Part shown: positions 14,030 to 15,129 of the stretch, in pieces | Layout: every line of letters begins with the position of its first letter | Numbering within the stretch: position 1 is the stretch's first letter | Assembly (NCBI GenBank): GCA_013002375.1 | Contig: JABDJW010000075.1 | Coordinates: 1 to 15,129, forward strand | Direction: 5' to 3' | Length of the DNA: 15,129 bases | Origin: Acidimicrobiales bacterium | GTDB taxonomy: Bacteria; Actinomycetota; Acidimicrobiia; Acidimicrobiales; SHLQ01 | Made by a program: the position numbers and the translations under genes | Notes under the pieces: generated by a model | The model's input: only the letters and a program-made list of their open reading frames with translations | Database searches by the model: none | Told to the model about the DNA's origin: nothing

Positions 14030-15129
14030 ATGGACCGCTCGATACCGATTGGTCGCGCGCCGCTTGCGTTGCTCCTAGCCGTCGGGTTGGTCGCCGCCGC
14101 GTGCAGCGGGGAATCCACGACAACCGAGACCGCGGTCGCCGGCAGCGTCGCCTCGACGGAAGCGCTCGGTACCTCCGAGCCGGGTACGACCGAGCCGGCC
14201 CCGCCGAGCGCGCCGAGCGAGGGCGGCTACGTCGATCCGCGCGGGCAGCTCTTCACCGACTTCCAGGCCACCTTCGATCGCAGCCACCCGTTCGGCGGCC
14301 TCGATTCCTACTGCGATTCCCATGCCCCCGATGCCGACCCGGGACCAGATCCCGATCCCGGCATCACCGTCGATTCGATCCACATCCACCACCTCGACCT
14401 CGACCTCGATCAGGTCGTCGAGATCGGGTTCGCCGCCGACGTCGGCGACTACCGCGGCATGCTCGAAGCCTTCGCCGAGGAGATCAACGAGACGTGCGGC
14501 GGCGTGCGGGGCCGCAAGCTGAACATCGGGATCAGCAGCTTCTCGCCGTTGTCGCCCGACGTCCTGGCCGATGCGAACGCGGCGTGCCTCGAGGCGACCG
14601 AGGACAACAATGCGGTGTTCGTGGTGAACTTCACCAGCATCCAGGAGCCGGCCACGTTGTGTGTGGTCGAACAGCACGACACCGGCATGCTCACCACAAC
14701 CGGGTTCTCCGAAGACGCGATGCGCCGGGGGCAGAACCGGCTGTTCACCGTCACGCCGACGTGGGAGCGCGGGCTGTCGGTTCTCGCTCGCACGGCCCAT
14801 GAGCAAGGTCGCTTGGAGGGCAGGACGATCGGCGTGGTGGGCAGTGACCTGCCCGGGCATACCGAGGTCATGCAGGGCACGCTGATCGCCGAACTGGAAG
14901 CGCTGGGGTACACGGTGGCGGTCCAGGAGTTTCTCGGCTGTGGCGGCGGGACGACGTGCGCCGACGGCCTGCAGGGTGTGGTTTCGAACCTGCTCGACGA
15001 AGACGTCGATGCCGTGTTCCCCCACCTCAACCTGCTGTCGCTGCCCGGGTTGATTCAGGAGATGGCCGTGCAGGGGTATGGGCCGGGAGAGGTGCAGTTC
15101 TTCAACGGTGGGTTCAACTCCCAAGCCGG
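14030..15129 (+). CDS. Solute-binding lipoprotein, branched-chain amino acid/amide type 1 fold, 3'-partial
   Basis: The frame is open from the ATG at 14030 through the end of the window: 366 residues, stop not reached. The N-terminus is a lipoprotein signal peptide with R3/R9, a hydrophobic core and lipobox A-A-A-C25. A Thr/Glu/Pro/Ser-rich linker follows (about 27-63), then an acidic D101-A-D-P-G-P-D-P-D-P insert. From about residue 125 the sequence looks like type 1 periplasmic binding proteins: a first strand V-V-E-I-G-F, then G-R-K-L-N-I, L-F-T-V-T-P and R-T-I-G-V-V-G-S-D-L-P-G with V-M-Q-G-T-L. Such proteins bind amino acids, amides or similar solutes for ABC importers. Six further cysteines (95, 156, 186, 211, 304, 310) could form disulfides. 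The ribosome binding site is AGGGGG ending 5-6 bases before the ATG. Transporter genes, if present, lie beyond the window; a sensor role is possible. Confidence 0.82.
   Translation, partial: MDRSIPIGRAPLALLLAVGLVAAACSGESTTTETAVAGSVASTEALGTSEPGTTEPAPPSAPSEGGYVDPRGQLFTDFQATFDRSHPFGGLDSYCDSHAPDADPGPDPDPGITVDSIHIHHLDLDLDQVVEIGFAADVGDYRGMLEAFAEEINETCGGVRGRKLNIGISSFSPLSPDVLADANAACLEATEDNNAVFVVNFTSIQEPATLCVVEQHDTGMLTTTGFSEDAMRRGQNRLFTVTPTWERGLSVLARTAHEQGRLEGRTIGVVGSDLPGHTEVMQGTLIAELEALGYTVAVQEFLGCGGGTTCADGLQGVVSNLLDEDVDAVFPHLNLLSLPGLIQEMAVQGYGPGEVQFFNGGFNSQA

Noticed and set aside
14075..15124. A long - strand open frame opposite the solute-binding lipoprotein
   Set aside because: The + strand frame has a signal peptide, lipobox, ribosome binding site and binding-protein features, so the - strand frame is a mirror frame.
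1..15129. CRISPR arrays, tRNA or rRNA genes, insertion sequences, phage or toxin-antitoxin genes
   Set aside because: No regularly spaced repeats, cloverleaf-like structures, transposase motifs or related signatures were found by eye.

Overview
This window looks like a chromosomal segment from a high-GC, Gram-positive-type bacterium, most plausibly an actinobacterium (Actinomycetota). The support is GC-rich coding with strong third-position GC, GGAGG-type ribosome binding sites, a surface protein ending in an LAFTG sorting signal (the class E sortase type used by actinobacteria), a DUF4012 protein and a DUF1214 protein. An Acidimicrobiia-like lineage is a guess. No rRNA, tRNA, CRISPR array, insertion sequence or phage gene was seen.

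Positions 1-6562 hold the end of a surface-polysaccharide cluster, all on the + strand. In order it has a GT4 glycosyltransferase (5' end outside the window), a Wzy-like membrane polymerase, a GT2 glycosyltransferase, a sulfotransferase, a Wzx-like flippase and a second, different sulfotransferase. Several genes overlap by a few bases (ATGA, TGATG), which suggests translational coupling. Convergent to it (6641-7429, - strand) is an initiating phosphoglycosyl transferase of the ExoY/WbaP type. Together these supply the main steps of a Wzx/Wzy-type pathway: put the first sugar phosphate on a lipid carrier, extend it, sulfate it, flip it and polymerise it. The inferred product is a sulfated extracellular glycan. 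Genes making nucleotide sugars or the sulfate donor PAPS are not in the window.

Positions 7537-10463 hold a large DUF4012 membrane protein with an unusual polytopic N-terminus, transcribed divergently from the sugar transferase. It is followed by a small exported Ig-like protein with a C-terminal LAFTG sorting signal. Both probably belong to the cell envelope and may work with the glycan.

Positions 10464-12657 are a separate metabolic unit: zwf (glucose-6-phosphate dehydrogenase) and pgl (6-phosphogluconolactonase), the first two steps of the oxidative pentose phosphate pathway. The start of zwf is preceded by two strong hairpins, one a perfect 14-bp inverted repeat. A DUF1214-family gene converges on pgl with only 6 bp between stop codons. 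Divergent from it, a lipoprotein resembling the type 1 periplasmic solute-binding proteins of branched-chain amino acid/amide ABC transporters runs off the right edge.

The best lead for novelty is the combination of two dissimilar sulfotransferases with a Wzx/Wzy-type cluster, beside a multi-pass DUF4012 protein and a sortase substrate. The individual protein families are known; what the combination makes is inference.
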